DNA of 64,000 bases from Knoellia sp. S7-12 (GCF_040518285.1 NZ_CP155449.1:3472001-3536000); one strand, 5' to 3'. Numbered from the stretch's first letter, positions 8,356-16,578 are shown. Notes: generated by a model from the letters alone, not told the origin. Translations and numbers: made by a program.

Positions 8356-8409
8356 ATTGATGACTGTCGATGGATGAAGTGAACCGCATATATCGATAGA
8401 CGTCAATAT
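8356..8409. promoter_or_regulatory. Two imperfect palindromes, probable ArsR operators
   Basis: Between divergent arsI and arsR lie two sites of the same design. Site 1, 8356..8371, is attga-N6-tcgat. Site 2, 8390..8409, is atatcga-N6-tcaatat. Both fit ATyGA-N6-TCrAT and their centres are 36 bp apart. The AT-rich run is unusual here. Arsenite-sensing ArsR proteins bind similar sites and release on As(III); assignment is inference. Confidence 0.6.
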
Positions 8410-8453
8410 CAAGGATGGCATGATGAAGCGGCGAAGCGAGCGGGAGGGACGAG

Positions 8454-8801
8454 ATGACGACGAGTGCGACGACTGCGGCTGACACAGACGCGAACCCGTG
8501 CTGCGGGATCACCACGCCCGGGGGGCTCACGCGGGAGCAGGCGGAGACGAATGCCGCCCTGCTCAAGGCCGTCGCAGACCCCGTGCGCCTCCGCCTGCTG
8601 AGCATCATCCGCGACAGCGAGACCGGCGAGGCGTGCGTCTGCGACCTCACCCCCGCCGTCGGCCTGGCCCAGCCCACCGTGAGCCATCACCTCAAGGTGC
8701 TCACCGAGGCCGGTCTCATCGAGCGCGAGAAGCGCGGCACGTGGGCCTGGTTCCGCGTCGTCCCGTCACGGCTCGACGACGTCCGCTCCATCTTCAGCTG
8801 A
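8454..8801 (+). CDS. arsR: ArsR-family arsenite-responsive repressor
   Basis: A 115-residue winged-helix regulator. The metalloid-binding motif ACVCDL lies before the recognition helix (TVSHHLKVLTEAGLIERE), equivalent to ELCVCDL in classical ArsR, and a further CC pair sits near the N-terminus (NPCCGI) and could complete a three-cysteine As(III) site. The gene is divergent from the arsenic operon and shares its operator region. A good Shine-Dalgarno (ggagg, 6-nt spacing) supports ATG 8454. Confidence 0.92.
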   Translation: MTTSATTAADTDANPCCGITTPGGLTREQAETNAALLKAVADPVRLRLLSIIRDSETGEACVCDLTPAVGLAQPTVSHHLKVLTEAGLIEREKRGTWAWFRVVPSRLDDVRSIFS

Positions 8802-8818
8802 CCGCCCCTCACTCACTA

Positions 8819-8870
8819 ATTGCGCAATCCGTCGGATGCGAGCGCGGCGAGCGGCGACGGATTGCGCAAT
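8819..8870. terminator. Large inverted repeat between convergent arsR and SRPBCC genes
   Basis: Arms attgcgcaatccgtcg at 8819..8834 and its exact complement at 8855..8870 enclose a 20-nt loop. One further near-match pair extends each side. It lies between convergent stops and probably ends both transcripts. The same 17 bases recur at 36091..36107. Confidence 0.65.
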
Positions 8871-8881
8871 AAGTGGAGGCT

Positions 8882-9376
8882 TCAGGCGGCCTCGGCGGCG
8901 AGCATCTCATCGATCTGCCCAATCGCACCGGTCAGGCCTTCCTCCATACCCATGTCGACGACCTTCTGGAGGTCCTCGGCGCTGCCATAGGTCGTCGTCG
9001 TGACCATCCGGGTCCCGCCACCGCTCTCGGTGAGCTCAACGACACAGGTGCCGACCGGCATACCCTCTGCCGGGTTGCCGTTGTCGTCGGCGAAGGCGTC
9101 CTTGAACGTGAGTCGGTAGGGCGCCTCGATCGAGTCGAGCGACCAGAGACCGCCGAACTTCTCACCCTCCGGGCTGGTCATGAAGTAGCCGACGCGCCCA
9201 CCGGGCACGAAGTCGAAGTCGGTGACCGTCGCCGGGTAGGTCGGCGGCCCCCACCACTGCTCGAGCTGGCGCGCGTCGGACCACAGCCGCCAGATGCGCT
9301 CGACGGGAGCGGGGAAGTCGGAGGTGACGACGATCGAGTGGTCGTCGACGTTCTTGTCGATGCTCGTGACGGGCAT
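8882..9376 (-). CDS. SRPBCC/AHSA1-domain protein
   Basis: A 164-residue START-like ligand-binding domain. Hallmarks include FPAPVERIWRLWSDARQLEQWWGPP at the N-terminus (quoted in part: FPAPVERIWRLW) and GRVGYFMTSPEG. I chose ATG 9376 because aaggag precedes it; a longer frame begins at 9403 inside the upstream gene. It is cotranscribed with and 23 nt downstream of an ArsR-type regulator. ArsR-SRPBCC pairs are common; ligands are generally unknown. Confidence 0.85.
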   Translation of the reverse strand: MPVTSIDKNVDDHSIVVTSDFPAPVERIWRLWSDARQLEQWWGPPTYPATVTDFDFVPGGRVGYFMTSPEGEKFGGLWSLDSIEAPYRLTFKDAFADDNGNPAEGMPVGTCVVELTESGGGTRMVTTTTYGSAEDLQKVVDMGMEEGLTGAIGQIDEMLAAEAA

Positions 9377-9399
9377 GGTGCTCTCCTTTGATGGGCGGG

Positions 9400-9729
9400 T
9401 CATTCGGGGGTGGCGAGGAGGTCATCGATCTGGCTGATCCGGCCGCGCCACACGGACTCGAACTCGCCGAGCAGTGAGGCGACGGACCGGACGGCCTCGA
9501 CCTCTCCACTCGCGAGCGACTCGCGACCGCTGCGGCGCTTGCTGACCAGACCGGCCCGCTCGAGGACGGCGACGTGCTTCTGCACCGCCGCAAAGCTCAT
9601 GTCATAGCTGCGGGCCAGCGCCGACACCGAGTGCTCTCCCGCCAGGACGCGGCGCAGGATGTCGCGGCGCGTGCTGTCGGCGAGGGCGTGGAAGAGGGCA
9701 TCGGCCCGCTTCTCCTCTGCATCGGTCAC
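9400..9729 (-). CDS. ArsR/SmtB-family regulator (SRPBCC partner)
   Basis: A 109-residue winged-helix protein opening ALFHALADSTRRDILRRV, with the recognition helix DMSFAAVQKHVAVLERAGLV. It lacks the CVC metal-binding motif of the arsR at 8454, so it probably does not sense arsenic. It is the first gene of a two-gene unit with the SRPBCC protein and begins next to a 30-bp perfect palindrome, suggesting autoregulation. Confidence 0.88.
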   Translation of the reverse strand: MTDAEEKRADALFHALADSTRRDILRRVLAGEHSVSALARSYDMSFAAVQKHVAVLERAGLVSKRRSGRESLASGEVEAVRSVASLLGEFESVWRGRISQIDDLLATPE

Positions 9730-9733
9730 GAGA

Positions 9734-9763
9734 ACAACCTACAACCACATGGTTGTAGGTTGT
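9734..9763. promoter_or_regulatory. 30-bp perfect palindrome, probable operator
   Basis: acaacctacaacca at 9734..9747 is mirrored exactly by tggttgtaggttgt at 9750..9763 with a 2-nt centre. Each arm contains two copies of acaacc 7 bp apart. It lies 4 bp upstream of the ArsR-type start at 9729, as expected for an autorepressor site. Confidence 0.75.
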
Positions 9764-9842
9764 CAACCCCCTAATCCCGCCTCGTGTGTATGGGGCCACG
9801 CTCCAACGTGTGCCCAAGCACACAAGGCTTAGGTTTGGAGGC

Positions 9843-10520
9843 GTGACTTCCCGCCCCCTCACCGAGCTCGTCCACCCCTCGTGGGCGCACGCCCTCGCAC
9901 CGGTCGAATCGACTCTGACCCAGCTGGGCGAGTTCCTCCGGGCCGAAGTCGCGGCGGGGCGCGGGTACCTGCCTGGAGGCGCTCACATCCTGCGGGCGTT
10001 CGAGCAGCCTCTTGACGACGTCCGCGTACTCATCGTGGGACAGGATCCCTACCCCACGCCCGGACACCCGATCGGTCTGAGTTTTGCCGTCGCTCCGAAC
10101 GTGCGCCCGCTCCCGCCCAGCCTGGCCAACATCCACACCGAGCTCCAGGCAGACCTCGGCGTCCCCGCACCCACGACCGGCGACCTCACCCCATGGGCAG
10201 AGCGTGGCGTGCTCCTGCTCAACCGGGTTCTCACAGTGCAACCGCGCGAGGCGAACAGCCACCGAGGCAAGGGCTGGGAAACAGTGACCGACTGCGCCAT
10301 CGACACACTGGTCGCCCGCGGTGGCCCCCTCGTCGCAATCCTCTGGGGCAGCAACGCCCGCTCCCTGCGCCCACGGCTGGGTGCCACACCGTCGCTCGAG
10401 AGCGTGCACCCCTCGCCGCTGTCGTCCTACAAGGGATTCTTCGGCTCGAAGCCCTTCAGCCGGGCCAATGAGCTCCTCGTGGAGCAAGGCGCCGAACCCA
10501 TCGACTGGAGCCTGCCGTGA
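9843..10520 (+). CDS. ung: Uracil-DNA glycosylase, family 1
   Basis: A 225-residue UNG that removes uracil from DNA to start base excision repair. The catalytic water-activating loop is [17 protein letters not shown], the uracil-binding region follows (LLLNRVLTV), and the leucine loop is [12 protein letters not shown] chose GTG 9843 because it follows ggagg and gives the usual N-terminus ([15 protein letters not shown]); ATG 9786 would add 19 unlikely residues. The stop overlaps the next gene (GTGA). Confidence 0.93.
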   Translation: MTSRPLTELVHPSWAHALAPVESTLTQLGEFLRAEVAAGRGYLPGGAHILRAFEQPLDDVRVLIVGQDPYPTPGHPIGLSFAVAPNVRPLPPSLANIHTELQADLGVPAPTTGDLTPWAERGVLLLNRVLTVQPREANSHRGKGWETVTDCAIDTLVARGGPLVAILWGSNARSLRPRLGATPSLESVHPSPLSSYKGFFGSKPFSRANELLVEQGAEPIDWSLP

Positions 10521-11347
10521 ACCCCTCGCCCACGAACGGCCCACGCGTCTGGAGCAGCTACGTCGCGATCGGCGACTCGTTCACCGAGGGCATGTCGGAC
10601 CCTAACCCGGAGAGCGACGACACCTGGATCGGGTGGGCGGACCGGCTCGCCGAGTCACTGAGCGACCTGGCCCAGATGGAGCGGCTGCCGTTCCGCTACG
10701 CGAACCTCGCCGTGCGTGGTCGCCTGCTCGGCGATGTGGTCGGACCGCAGCTCGATCGCGCCGTGTCCATGTCACCAGACCTCGTGTCTCTCGTCGGAGG
10801 CGGCAACGATCTGCTCCGCCCGGGTGTCGACACCAACCAGCTCATGCAGACGCTTGAGGATGCCGTGATTCGGTTGCGGCAGAGCGGTGCTGACGTCCTG
10901 TTGGCCACCCCCATGGATCCGCAGGAGGCGGGGCTCCTCAAGCCATTGCGCGGCCGCCACGCCGTCCACGCGGCCAACATCTTCACCATCGCCCAGCGTC
11001 ATGGTTGCTATGTCCTCAACCTCTGGGGCATGCCCGCCCTGCGTGACGGCCGCCTGTGGGCGAACGACCGCATCCACTTCACCACCGAGGGCCACCGTCG
11101 CGTGGCACTCGCCGCACTCGCCGCTCTCGGGCACGCCACCGATGAGGACGACTGGCGCAACCCCCTGCCGCCCGGCGAGGCGACGACCAAGCGTGAGGAA
11201 TTGCGTGCGCACGCCGCCTGGGCCCGCGAGCACCTTGCCCCCTGGGTGCAGCGGCGCATGAGGGGTCAGTCGAGCGGCGACCTCGTCGAGCCGAAGCGAC
11301 CGGAACTCTCACCGCTGCGACAGGTTGACGAAGGCCCCGGAGGCTGA
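10517..11347 (+). CDS. SGNH/GDSL-family hydrolase
   Basis: A 276-residue esterase/lipase-type hydrolase. Block I is [10 protein letters not shown], block III is GGGNDLL and block V is NDRIHFT, giving the Ser, Asn and Asp/His residues. No signal peptide is seen, so it is probably cytoplasmic. The GTG start at 10517 overlaps the ung stop by 4 bp. The substrate is unknown. Confidence 0.88.
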   Translation: MNPSPTNGPRVWSSYVAIGDSFTEGMSDPNPESDDTWIGWADRLAESLSDLAQMERLPFRYANLAVRGRLLGDVVGPQLDRAVSMSPDLVSLVGGGNDLLRPGVDTNQLMQTLEDAVIRLRQSGADVLLATPMDPQEAGLLKPLRGRHAVHAANIFTIAQRHGCYVLNLWGMPALRDGRLWANDRIHFTTEGHRRVALAALAALGHATDEDDWRNPLPPGEATTKREELRAHAAWAREHLAPWVQRRMRGQSSGDLVEPKRPELSPLRQVDEGPGG

Positions 11348-11369
11348 TCGGGCTTGCGCCCTCTCGCGT

Positions 11370-11375
11370 TACAGT
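11370..11375 (+). promoter_or_regulatory. -10 box for leaderless acyl-CoA dehydrogenase mRNA
   Basis: tacagt ends 7 nt before ATG 11383, so the start codon is about where transcription should begin. No Shine-Dalgarno sequence precedes it. Confidence 0.5.
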
Positions 11376-11382
11376 CGCGCGT

Positions 11383-12549
11383 ATGCCGGTCAATCGCCTT
11401 CTGCCCACCGATGAGGGTCACGATCTCATCGACCTCACCCGCGAGATCTGCGACAAGGAGCTGCGTCCGCGGGTCGACGAGGCCGAGCGGGTGGCGGCGG
11501 ATGGTGAGTCGTTCCCGACCGAGGTGTTCCGCACCCTCGGCAAGGCCGGGCTGCTGTCCCTCCCCCACCCCGAGGAGCACGGTGGCGGCGGGCAGCCCTA
11601 CGAGGTCTATCTCCAGGTCGTCGAGGAGATCGCGTCGGCGTGGATGAGCGTCGCGGTCGGCGTCTCCGTGCACTCGCTCACGGCCTATCCCGTGACGACG
11701 TTCGGGTCACCGGAGCAGCAGGCAGCACTCCTGCCGGGGATGCTGTCGGGCGACCAGCTCGGCGCCTACGCCCTCTCCGAGCCGCTGGCCGGTTCGGATG
11801 TCGGGTCGATGACGACCAAGGCGACGCGATCCGGTTCTGGTGACGGGACGGCATACGCCATCAAGGGCCGCAAGGCCTGGATCTCACACGCCGGGCACGC
11901 CGACTACTACACGACGTTCGCGCGGACTTCTGACGACGGCGGGCGCGGCCTGTCGTGCTTCATCGTCCCGGCCGGCTCCGACGCCATGACCTTCGGTGCG
12001 CCAGAGAAGAAGATGGGCCTGCACTGTGACACGGTGCGCGAGGTCATCTATGACGGCGTGCCGGTCGACGAGGCCAACAGGATCGGCGACGAAGGTCAGG
12101 GCATGGCGATCGCACTGTCCGCGTTGGACGCTGGTCGACTCGGAATCTCTGCTGGCGCAACAGGATTGGCGCAGTCAGCGCTCGACGCCGCCACGGCATA
12201 CGCAAAAGAACGGCAGCAGTTCGGGCGGGCGATCGCGGCCAACCAGGGGCTCGCGTTCATGCTCGCCGACATGGAGGCCGCGGTCTCGGGTGCGCGAGCG
12301 GCCTACCTGTATGCCGCACGCCTCAAGGATGCCGGCCGCCCCTTCTCCAAGGAGGCGGCGGTCGCCAAACTGCTGTCCACCGACGCGGCGATGAAGGTGA
12401 CGACGGACGCGATCCAGGTGCTCGGCGGTGCGGGCTACACGCAGGACTTCCCGGTGGAGCGGATGTTCCGCGAGGCGAAGGTGACGCAGATCTTCGAGGG
12501 GACCAACCAGATCCAGCGGCTCGTCATCAGCCGGCACGTGCTGCGCTGA
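11383..12549 (+). CDS. Acyl-CoA dehydrogenase
   Basis: A 388-residue flavoprotein of the usual family length (about 380-390). It catalyses the FAD-dependent alpha,beta-dehydrogenation of acyl-CoA and passes electrons to ETF. Signatures seen are YALSEPLAGSDVGSM (FAD/substrate binding), GLHCDT, QVLGGAGYTQDFPVERMFR, and the C-terminal FEGTNQIQRLVISR, whose Glu is the catalytic base in the short-chain/isovaleryl-type enzymes. Chain specificity cannot be set. It is monocistronic, followed by a hairpin. Confidence 0.92.
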   Translation: MPVNRLLPTDEGHDLIDLTREICDKELRPRVDEAERVAADGESFPTEVFRTLGKAGLLSLPHPEEHGGGGQPYEVYLQVVEEIASAWMSVAVGVSVHSLTAYPVTTFGSPEQQAALLPGMLSGDQLGAYALSEPLAGSDVGSMTTKATRSGSGDGTAYAIKGRKAWISHAGHADYYTTFARTSDDGGRGLSCFIVPAGSDAMTFGAPEKKMGLHCDTVREVIYDGVPVDEANRIGDEGQGMAIALSALDAGRLGISAGATGLAQSALDAATAYAKERQQFGRAIAANQGLAFMLADMEAAVSGARAAYLYAARLKDAGRPFSKEAAVAKLLSTDAAMKVTTDAIQVLGGAGYTQDFPVERMFREAKVTQIFEGTNQIQRLVISRHVLR

Positions 12550-12639
12550 GGACAGTTCGAGATAGACCGACACGCCGACTTCGGTCGAGCACGCACGGCA
12601 TGTCGGCCTGTCTCGACCCGCGATCCCCCGGAAATGTCA

Positions 12640-12668
12640 GACCGGGCCGTCTCATACACGGCCCGGTC
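12640..12668. terminator. Hairpin between convergent genes
   Basis: gaccgggccgt (12640..12650) pairs perfectly with acggcccggtc (12658..12668) around a 7-nt loop. It lies between the acyl-CoA dehydrogenase (+) and MFS gene (-). The rest of 12550-12767 shows no gene. Confidence 0.7.
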
Positions 12669-12767
12669 ACCTCTTTATAGGTGGCGCACCCGGCCCAGTC
12701 GGTGACCGACACGCGTCACGCAGGCAAACGGCGACAGATCACTCGGGGTGGAGGCGGCTGGAGTGGC

Positions 12768-14111
12768 TCAGTCGGGGTCGCGAGAGATGCCGGGGAGCAA
12801 CGTGTCGCCGGCCCGCAGTGCGTCGAGGGCACCGGGGTGGCTGTCGACGTATTCCAGCCCCTTGTAGCGGTAGCGCCAGATCTGGACCGCGCCGAGCCCC
12901 CAGAGCAGGAACTGGACCGACATCGCGACCTTGAAGTCCGCGAGGGTGTAGGTCCCGGGCCCGCCCGGCGCTCGCTGATCGAGGATGAAGCCGATGAGCG
13001 CCATCGTCACGAGCGAGGCAACGAAGCCCCCGATGTTGATGACACCTGTCGCACGACCCAACCGGTCGGAGGGGTGGAAGCTGCGGGCGAGGTCGAAGCC
13101 GACCATCGAGCCCGGACCGCCGAACGCCGTGACACAGACGAGCAGGACGAGCAGCGGCAGGGGCGCGCGGCCGGGCCACAGGAGCACGACCGCCCACACG
13201 CTCGCGATGGCCGCGACGATGCACAGCACGATCTGCGAGCGCCGGTAGGGCAGACGTCCCGTGAGGTGCCCGACGAGTGGGCCGGCAACCATCGCGGCGA
13301 AGGTGAGCGTGATGAGCAGGCCGCCGGCGACCGCGGGGCGCAGGCCCTGGCCCTCGACGAGGAACGGGTAGCCCCAGAGCATCGTGAAGACGGTCGCGCC
13401 GAACTGGCCGGTGAAGTGGATCCACATGCCGAGGCGGGTGCCGGGGTTGCCCCACACCTCGGCCAGGGTGCGCCTGAGGGCCCGCACCTTGATCTTCTCG
13501 ACGGCCTCACCGGTGTAGGGCGAATCCTTGACGACGAGGACGAGCCCGACCAGCAGGACGGAGCCGGCGCCTGCGGCGATCGAGAAGGACCGCTCCCAAC
13601 CCCAGCGGTCCAGGGCGAGTGCCAGGGGGGTGGCGGCAGCCACGGCACCGAGCTGACCGACCATTCCACTGAGCTGGGTGATGACCGGCGCCTGCTTGAC
13701 GTGGAACCACAGGGCGACGAGACGCAGCATGCTCGTGAAGATCATCGCGTCGCCGATGCCGAGGAGGACGCGCGCCGCGAGACCCATCGCGAAGCTGTCG
13801 GCGAACGCGAACCAGAACTGTCCGACCGTCATCAGCGTGAGTCCGATGAGCAGCAGGAGACGTGATCCGAAGCGGTCGAGGAGGACGCCCACGGGAATCT
13901 GCATCCCGGCATACACGACGAGTTGGAGGACCGTGAACGTCGCGAGCTGGGACGCGGTGATGTCGAAGCGTTCTGCCGCAACGAGTCCGGCGACGCCGAG
14001 GGACGTGCGGTGGAAGACAGCGATCGTGTAGGCCGACAGGGCGACGACCCAGATCACCCACGCCCGCCGACGACCGATGTCGTGCACCTGGCGTCGTAGG
14101 GGTCGCGTCAC
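12768..14111 (-). CDS. MFS transporter
   Basis: A 447-residue major facilitator with 12 predicted membrane segments. The MFS loop motif appears as GVLLDRFGSRLLL after TM2. The N-terminus (RRAWVIWVVALSAYTIAVFHRTSLGVAG) resembles the nitrate/nitrite-porter-like and hexuronate-like MFS groups, but no substrate can be assigned. The long antisense frame over it is a shadow. Confidence 0.88.
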   Translation of the reverse strand: MTRPLRRQVHDIGRRRAWVIWVVALSAYTIAVFHRTSLGVAGLVAAERFDITASQLATFTVLQLVVYAGMQIPVGVLLDRFGSRLLLLIGLTLMTVGQFWFAFADSFAMGLAARVLLGIGDAMIFTSMLRLVALWFHVKQAPVITQLSGMVGQLGAVAAATPLALALDRWGWERSFSIAAGAGSVLLVGLVLVVKDSPYTGEAVEKIKVRALRRTLAEVWGNPGTRLGMWIHFTGQFGATVFTMLWGYPFLVEGQGLRPAVAGGLLITLTFAAMVAGPLVGHLTGRLPYRRSQIVLCIVAAIASVWAVVLLWPGRAPLPLLVLLVCVTAFGGPGSMVGFDLARSFHPSDRLGRATGVINIGGFVASLVTMALIGFILDQRAPGGPGTYTLADFKVAMSVQFLLWGLGAVQIWRYRYKGLEYVDSHPGALDALRAGDTLLPGISRDPD

Positions 14112-14212
14112 CGCTCAATTCTAGAGACGGACGGGGTATGCCGTCCGCCCCCGTCCGTGCCCCGACCGGCGGGGTCAGCGGTCGCGATGAGGGTTCAGTG
14201 GGCGCGGGCAGG

Positions 14213-14218
14213 TAAAGT
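14213..14218 (+). promoter_or_regulatory. -10 box for tRNA-Thr
   Basis: taaagt lies about 38 nt before the mature tRNA start at 14256. No convincing -35 box is seen. Confidence 0.4.
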
Positions 14219-14255
14219 GCGGGTCGCCGTCGGGGGCGTGAGCTCGCCGACGTGC

Positions 14256-14328
14256 GCTGGCGTGGCGCAATTGGTAGCGCACCTGTCTTGTAAACAGGAG
14301 GTTAGGGGTTCGATTCCCCTCGCCAGCT
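14256..14328 (+). tRNA. tRNA-Thr (anticodon TGT)
   Basis: A 73-nt cloverleaf. Acceptor arms gctggcg/cgccagc pair perfectly; the D-loop region is gcgcaattggtagcgc, the anticodon stem is cctgt/acagg around cttgtaa (anticodon TGT), and the T-arm is aggggttcgattcccct. The discriminator is T; CCA is not encoded. An IS481-type element begins about 24 nt after its 3' end. Confidence 0.95.
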
Positions 14329-14353
14329 CTCGTGGTCTGTATGACTTCGCCTG
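14323..14353. repeat. 31-bp direct repeat flanking the second IS, left copy
   Basis: It begins with the last six bases of tRNA-Thr (ccagct) and ends ttcgcctg, and is identical to 15682..15712. At 29-31 bp it is long for an IS481 target duplication. Its last 9 bp also form half of the outermost IS end-repeat. Confidence 0.85.
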
Positions 14354-15681
14354 ATACTTGACGTTTGGGCTTCACCTGATGCCTGACAGTGTTCCGGTTG
14401 ATGGTTGACAGCTACTTCGGCTGATCCTTGACACTCCCTCAATGAGGGAGATGAGTGTGGCTGAGCAGCGATACAAGGCGGTTCTGGCAGTCATCAGTGA
14501 CGGCCGGACCATCACGGAAGTCGCGTCCGCGTGGTCGGTGTCGCGACAAACCCTGCACGAGTGGCTGGCCCGGTACGAGCAGGGCGGCTTGGAGGCGTTG
14601 GCGGATCGATCGCACCGTCCGGACGCGTGTCCGCACCAGATGCGCCCCGACGTTGAGGTCGCGGTCCTGGAGATGCGTCGGGTCCACCCCGGTTGGGGCC
14701 CACGCCGGATCGTGTTCGAACTGGCCAAGAAGAGCACCACCACGTCAGAGTCCGGGGTGTACCGGGCGTTGCGACGCGCGAACCTGATCGACCCCACCGC
14801 TCGGCGGCGTCGCCGCGAAAACTGGAAACGGTGGGAACGCGGCCGACCGATGGAGTTGTGGCAGATGGACGTCGTCGGTGGGATCGGCCTGCGTGACGGG
14901 ACCACCCTGAAATGCCTGACCGGTGTCGATGACCACTCCCGGTTCTGCGTGTGCGCAGTACTGCTGGTCAAGGAACGCACCCAGCTGGTCTGTGACGGCC
15001 TCACCGCCGCGTTGCGCACCCACGGCGTGCCCGAACAGATCCTCACCGACAACGGCAAGGTGTTCACCGGCCGGTTCAACCACCCGCCCACCGAGGTCCT
15101 GTTCGACCGGATCTGCCGGGAAAACGGCATCGAGCACCTCCTGACCAAACCCCGCTCACCCACCACCACCGGCAAGATCGAACGGTTCCACCGCACCCTG
15201 CGCGCCGAGCTCCTCACCGGAACCCTGTTCGCCTCACAGCAGGCTGCGCAGCAAGCCCTCGACGAATGGGTCACCACCTACAACCAGGACCGGCCCCACC
15301 AATCCCTGGACATGGCCACCCCAGCAGAGAAATTCGCCGTGGCCACACCCCGAACCTTGCGCGAGCAACCTGACCGCGACGGACCCGAATGGGTCGCCCG
15401 CAAGGTCTCCACCGTCGGTGTCGTGTGCGTGTCCTGGCAGCAGGTATCCGTCGGACGTCACCGCGCCGGAGAACGCTGCGACGTCCACGTCGGCCCAGAA
15501 ACCCTCCAGTTCTGGATCGGCAATGAGCTGCTGCGCACCGTCCGCCGTGAAAGCACCGGCCCCGTCCGCAACAAACGACCCCTGGGAGGTGCACTCACCA
15601 AGCACCGCACGACAAACTGAACGTTAGGAGTGTCAAGGATCAACCGGCGTAACACCGTCAACCATCAACCGAAGGCCCACA
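14352..15681 (+). mobile_element. IS481-type insertion sequence, about 1330 bp, beside tRNA-Thr
   Basis: Boundaries are set by the direct repeats and by TG...CA ends, and are uncertain by 2 bp. The left end carries four copies of an 18-bp motif (consensus CTTCrsyTGATnnTTGAC) at 14345, 14370, 14392 and 14415. The right end carries two inverted copies at 15632 and 15657. This 22-25 bp spacing matches the two-repeat ends of the element at 4349..5671. The transposase frame is intact. Confidence 0.8.
14442..15620 (+). CDS. IS481-family transposase
   Basis: A 392-residue DDE transposase. N-terminal helix-turn-helix: TITEVASAWSVSRQTLHEWL. The catalytic residues are D in WQMDVVGG (about 143), D in QILTDNGKVF (about 200) and E in GKIERFHRTLRAEL (about 247). 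The C-terminus has a beta-rich extension after PHQSLDMATPAEKF. The start may be ATG 14442 or ATG 14451. It belongs to the same family as the transposase at 4429 but is clearly a different lineage. Confidence 0.9.
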   Translation: MREMSVAEQRYKAVLAVISDGRTITEVASAWSVSRQTLHEWLARYEQGGLEALADRSHRPDACPHQMRPDVEVAVLEMRRVHPGWGPRRIVFELAKKSTTTSESGVYRALRRANLIDPTARRRRRENWKRWERGRPMELWQMDVVGGIGLRDGTTLKCLTGVDDHSRFCVCAVLLVKERTQLVCDGLTAALRTHGVPEQILTDNGKVFTGRFNHPPTEVLFDRICRENGIEHLLTKPRSPTTTGKIERFHRTLRAELLTGTLFASQQAAQQALDEWVTTYNQDRPHQSLDMATPAEKFAVATPRTLREQPDRDGPEWVARKVSTVGVVCVSWQQVSVGRHRAGERCDVHVGPETLQFWIGNELLRTVRRESTGPVRNKRPLGGALTKHRTTN

Positions 15682-15712
15682 CCAGCTCTCGTGGTCTGTA
15701 TGACTTCGCCTG
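15682..15712. repeat. 31-bp direct repeat flanking the second IS, right copy
   Basis: Exact copy of 14323..14353. Beyond it the sequence continues ccggaccc and shows no relation to the IS. Confidence 0.85.
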
Positions 15713-15785
15713 CCGGACCCATCGGGCCAGCGACCCGGCTGGGTCGGAAGCCAGCGCCCTTGCCCTGCTGCGGGAGGGGGTGGTC

Positions 15786-16139
15786 TCACAACCGTCGGCC
15801 CCGGGTTCCTTTCCGCACGCAGAAGGGAACCCGGGGCCCCCTGGACGCCCCTTCGGTCGGAGGGCTTCGCACCCGAGCTTGCGGTGGGCGCATCGGTCCC
15901 AGGACGTGCCCTGCGGGGAGGTAGGTCGCCGGAGGCGGGGAAGGCCCGTCACCCGCGTCGCGCCTCACCTGGGAAGGTGCTGCTTCTGGAGTCCCACCCC
16001 ACGCATTCGAGATGATCGCCTCGAACTCGGCAGCCAGCAGGTCGGCATCACCGAGCACGACGTCGAGGAAGTCGTCGGCCTCGCGATGGTCGGCCAAGGG
16101 CGGCGTAAGTGCAGAGAGCGCGTCGATCATGATGACCAC
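15786..16139 (-). CDS. Small unknown protein downstream of hsp20, C-terminus doubtful
   Basis: The first ~50 residues (MIDALSALTPPLADHREADD, then FLDVVLGDADLLAAEFEAII) look like a real acidic helical protein seen in many actinobacteria as a short hypothetical. After about residue 50 the frame is Pro/Arg-rich and runs through a strong hairpin (15797..15838), so the true protein may be truncated or frameshifted. It begins 7 nt after the hsp20 stop on the same strand and is probably cotranscribed. Function is unknown. The rest of 15713-16146 shows no other gene. Confidence 0.4.
   Translation of the reverse strand: MVIMIDALSALTPPLADHREADDFLDVVLGDADLLAAEFEAIISNAWGGTPEAAPSQVRRDAGDGPSPPPATYLPAGHVLGPMRPPQARVRSPPTEGASRGPRVPFCVRKGTRGRRL
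15797..15838. terminator. Strong GC hairpin, likely terminator of the hsp20 unit
   Basis: ggccccgggttcc pairs with ggaacccggggcc across a ~16-nt loop. It lies downstream of hsp20 and inside the doubtful 3' part of the small frame. Confidence 0.6.
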
Positions 16140-16146
16140 CCGCCGT

Positions 16147-16578
16147 TCAGGCCGAGATGGACTGACGCTCGGCGTGGCTGCTGTTGATCTCGATCTTGCG
16201 TGGCTTGGCCCTGTCGGCGACAGGGACCCTCAGGCGCAGCACGCCGTGGTCGTAGTCCGCCCGGATGTGATCGGTGTCCAAGGTGTCGCCCAGGATCAGC
16301 TGTCGGCTGAAGACACCGCGGGGCCGCTCGGCGGCAATCAGCTCCTTGTCCTCGTCGGCGCCGGGCCGCTCTGCCTTGATCGTGAGCACGTTGCGCTCGA
16401 CGTCGAGGTCGATGCTTCCCGGGTCGACGCCGGGGAGGTCGAGCTCGACAACAAAGGTGTCTTCCTCACGCCATGCGTCAATCGGCATGACGGACGGCCG
16501 GGCAAGGGTTCCCACGGCTCCGAAAGCCTGCTGGGTCATCCGGTCGAGTTCACGGAAGGGGTCGGTGCGCATCAACAT
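16147..16578 (-). CDS. Hsp20/alpha-crystallin small heat-shock protein
   Basis: A 143-residue holdase chaperone. The alpha-crystallin domain spans about residues 38-133 ([18 protein letters not shown] ... [14 protein letters not shown]), with the conserved GVL motif in [12 protein letters not shown] 16578 is chosen because ggaggtg lies 6 nt upstream; longer frames reading through the MerR gene are spurious. It is divergent from a MerR-type regulator, and an inverted repeat lies between them. Confidence 0.92.
   Translation of the reverse strand: MLMRTDPFRELDRMTQQAFGAVGTLARPSVMPIDAWREEDTFVVELDLPGVDPGSIDLDVERNVLTIKAERPGADEDKELIAAERPRGVFSRQLILGDTLDTDHIRADYDHGVLRLRVPVADRAKPRKIEINSSHAERQSISA

Noticed and set aside
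9786..9842. Longer N-terminus for ung from ATG 9786
   Set aside because: Adds 19 residues not found in the family and lacks the ggagg that precedes GTG 9843.
12681..13865. 394-residue open frame on the plus strand
   Set aside because: It lies antisense to the MFS transporter, has charged low-complexity sequence and no family features. High GC keeps antisense frames open.
14256..15712. tRNA-integrated genomic island with att sites
   Set aside because: The repeat shares only six bases with the tRNA and the only gene between is an IS481-type transposase. No integrase of the tyrosine or serine type is seen.
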